Assembly: GCF_019793465.1 (NCBI RefSeq) | Contig: NZ_JAILYJ010000016.1 | Span: 114,399 to 178,398 of the forward strand | From: Rhizobium croatiense | GTDB lineage: Bacteria > Pseudomonadota > Alphaproteobacteria > Rhizobiales > Rhizobiaceae | Direction of reading: 5' to 3' | DNA length: 64,000 bases | Part shown: positions 63,907 through 64,000 of the stretch, in pieces | How the letters are laid out: each line of letters opens with the position of its first letter | Position numbering within the stretch: position 1 is the first letter of the stretch | Notes under the pieces: model-generated | The model's input: the letters and a program-made list of their open reading frames with translations, nothing else | The model's database searches: none | Told to the model about the DNA's origin: nothing | Position numbers and translations under genes: made by a program

Positions 63907-64000
63907 GCCCACTCACTGAACGAGGGCGGCGGCGCTGCTGGCGACGAAGTCTCTCGCTCTCAAGAAACTCAAGCGGATTGGCGATTGCTGGTTTGTGTTC
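63907..64000 (+). other. Presumed rRNA operon leader, cut by window edge
   Basis: About 94 bp of transcript leader: GC-rich GGGCGGCGGCGCTGCTGG, then AGTCTCTCGCTCTCAAG and GCGATTGCTGGTTTG, the kind of non-coding leader that precedes 16S rRNA in Rhizobium. No start codon with a ribosome binding site is seen. Confidence 0.55.

Overview
The window is a stretch of chromosome from a rhizobial alphaproteobacterium, most likely Rhizobium of the etli/leguminosarum group. The evidence is the high-GC coding sequence with long antisense shadow frames, alphaproteobacterial gene families (DUF2125, TIGR02302, DUF4167, DUF1178, CpdR, a HIG1-type small membrane protein), gene order typical of Rhizobiales (ftsEX-ydcF-plsC; lysC-ptsP-prfA-prmC-DUF4167-clpB) and two-hairpin repeats of the RIME type. 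This is core chromosome. I see no prophage, integrase, transposase gene, CRISPR array, toxin-antitoxin pair or restriction system.

Layout. 0-5 kb: a methyltransferase cut by the window edge, hisC-tyrC (overlapping, amino-acid biosynthesis), an acetyltransferase gene split by a repeat, a DUF2125 protein and a ChaC-type gamma-glutamylcyclotransferase. 5-11 kb: a minus-strand envelope/division cluster ftsE-ftsX-ydcF-plsC whose last gap is filled by two repeats, then hpt and the response regulator cpdR separated by a second copy of the larger repeat. 11-18 kb: the TIGR02302 membrane protein, lptM-lysA, argH and tlpA. 18-24 kb: etfB-etfA-hbdA (fatty-acid/PHB-linked electron transfer), rhomboid protease, cobalamin adenosyltransferase, HIG1-type protein and an SDR. 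24-31 kb: BrkB/YihY protein, gluQ, AlkA-like glycosylase, HNH nuclease, dsbB, YqaA and a CPA2 antiporter with a cyclic-nucleotide domain. 31-40 kb: tRNA-Leu(CAA), a divergent MFS/TetR pair with two operator-like palindromes, a methyltransferase, an aldo/keto reductase, an acyl-CoA synthetase, and a FemAB/BioF2-like acetyltransferase next to a polysaccharide flippase. 40-47 kb: secA, a parvulin, argJ, GNAT, mutT and a lone Flp pilin. 47-61 kb: comF, grxC, nitrilase-family, DUF1178, ubiG, lysC, ptsP, prfA, prmC, DUF4167 and clpB. 61-64 kb: an M23 endopeptidase and a strong promoter that looks like that of an rRNA operon just beyond the edge.

The most notable non-coding content is a set of palindromic repeats. 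Two copies (273 and 356 bp) of an element have 33-bp inverted ends and large nested stems. Two intact and one decayed copies are of a RIME-like two-hairpin repeat of about 115 bp. Another two-hairpin repeat lies after lysA, and a composite palindrome lies at 22.6 kb. Three of these begin or end with TAG/CTA and either interrupt a gene or supply its stop codon.

Gene starts were moved inside the longest open frame where a Shine-Dalgarno sequence, conserved N-terminus or neighbour favoured it. Function calls rest on motifs read by eye; no database search was run.
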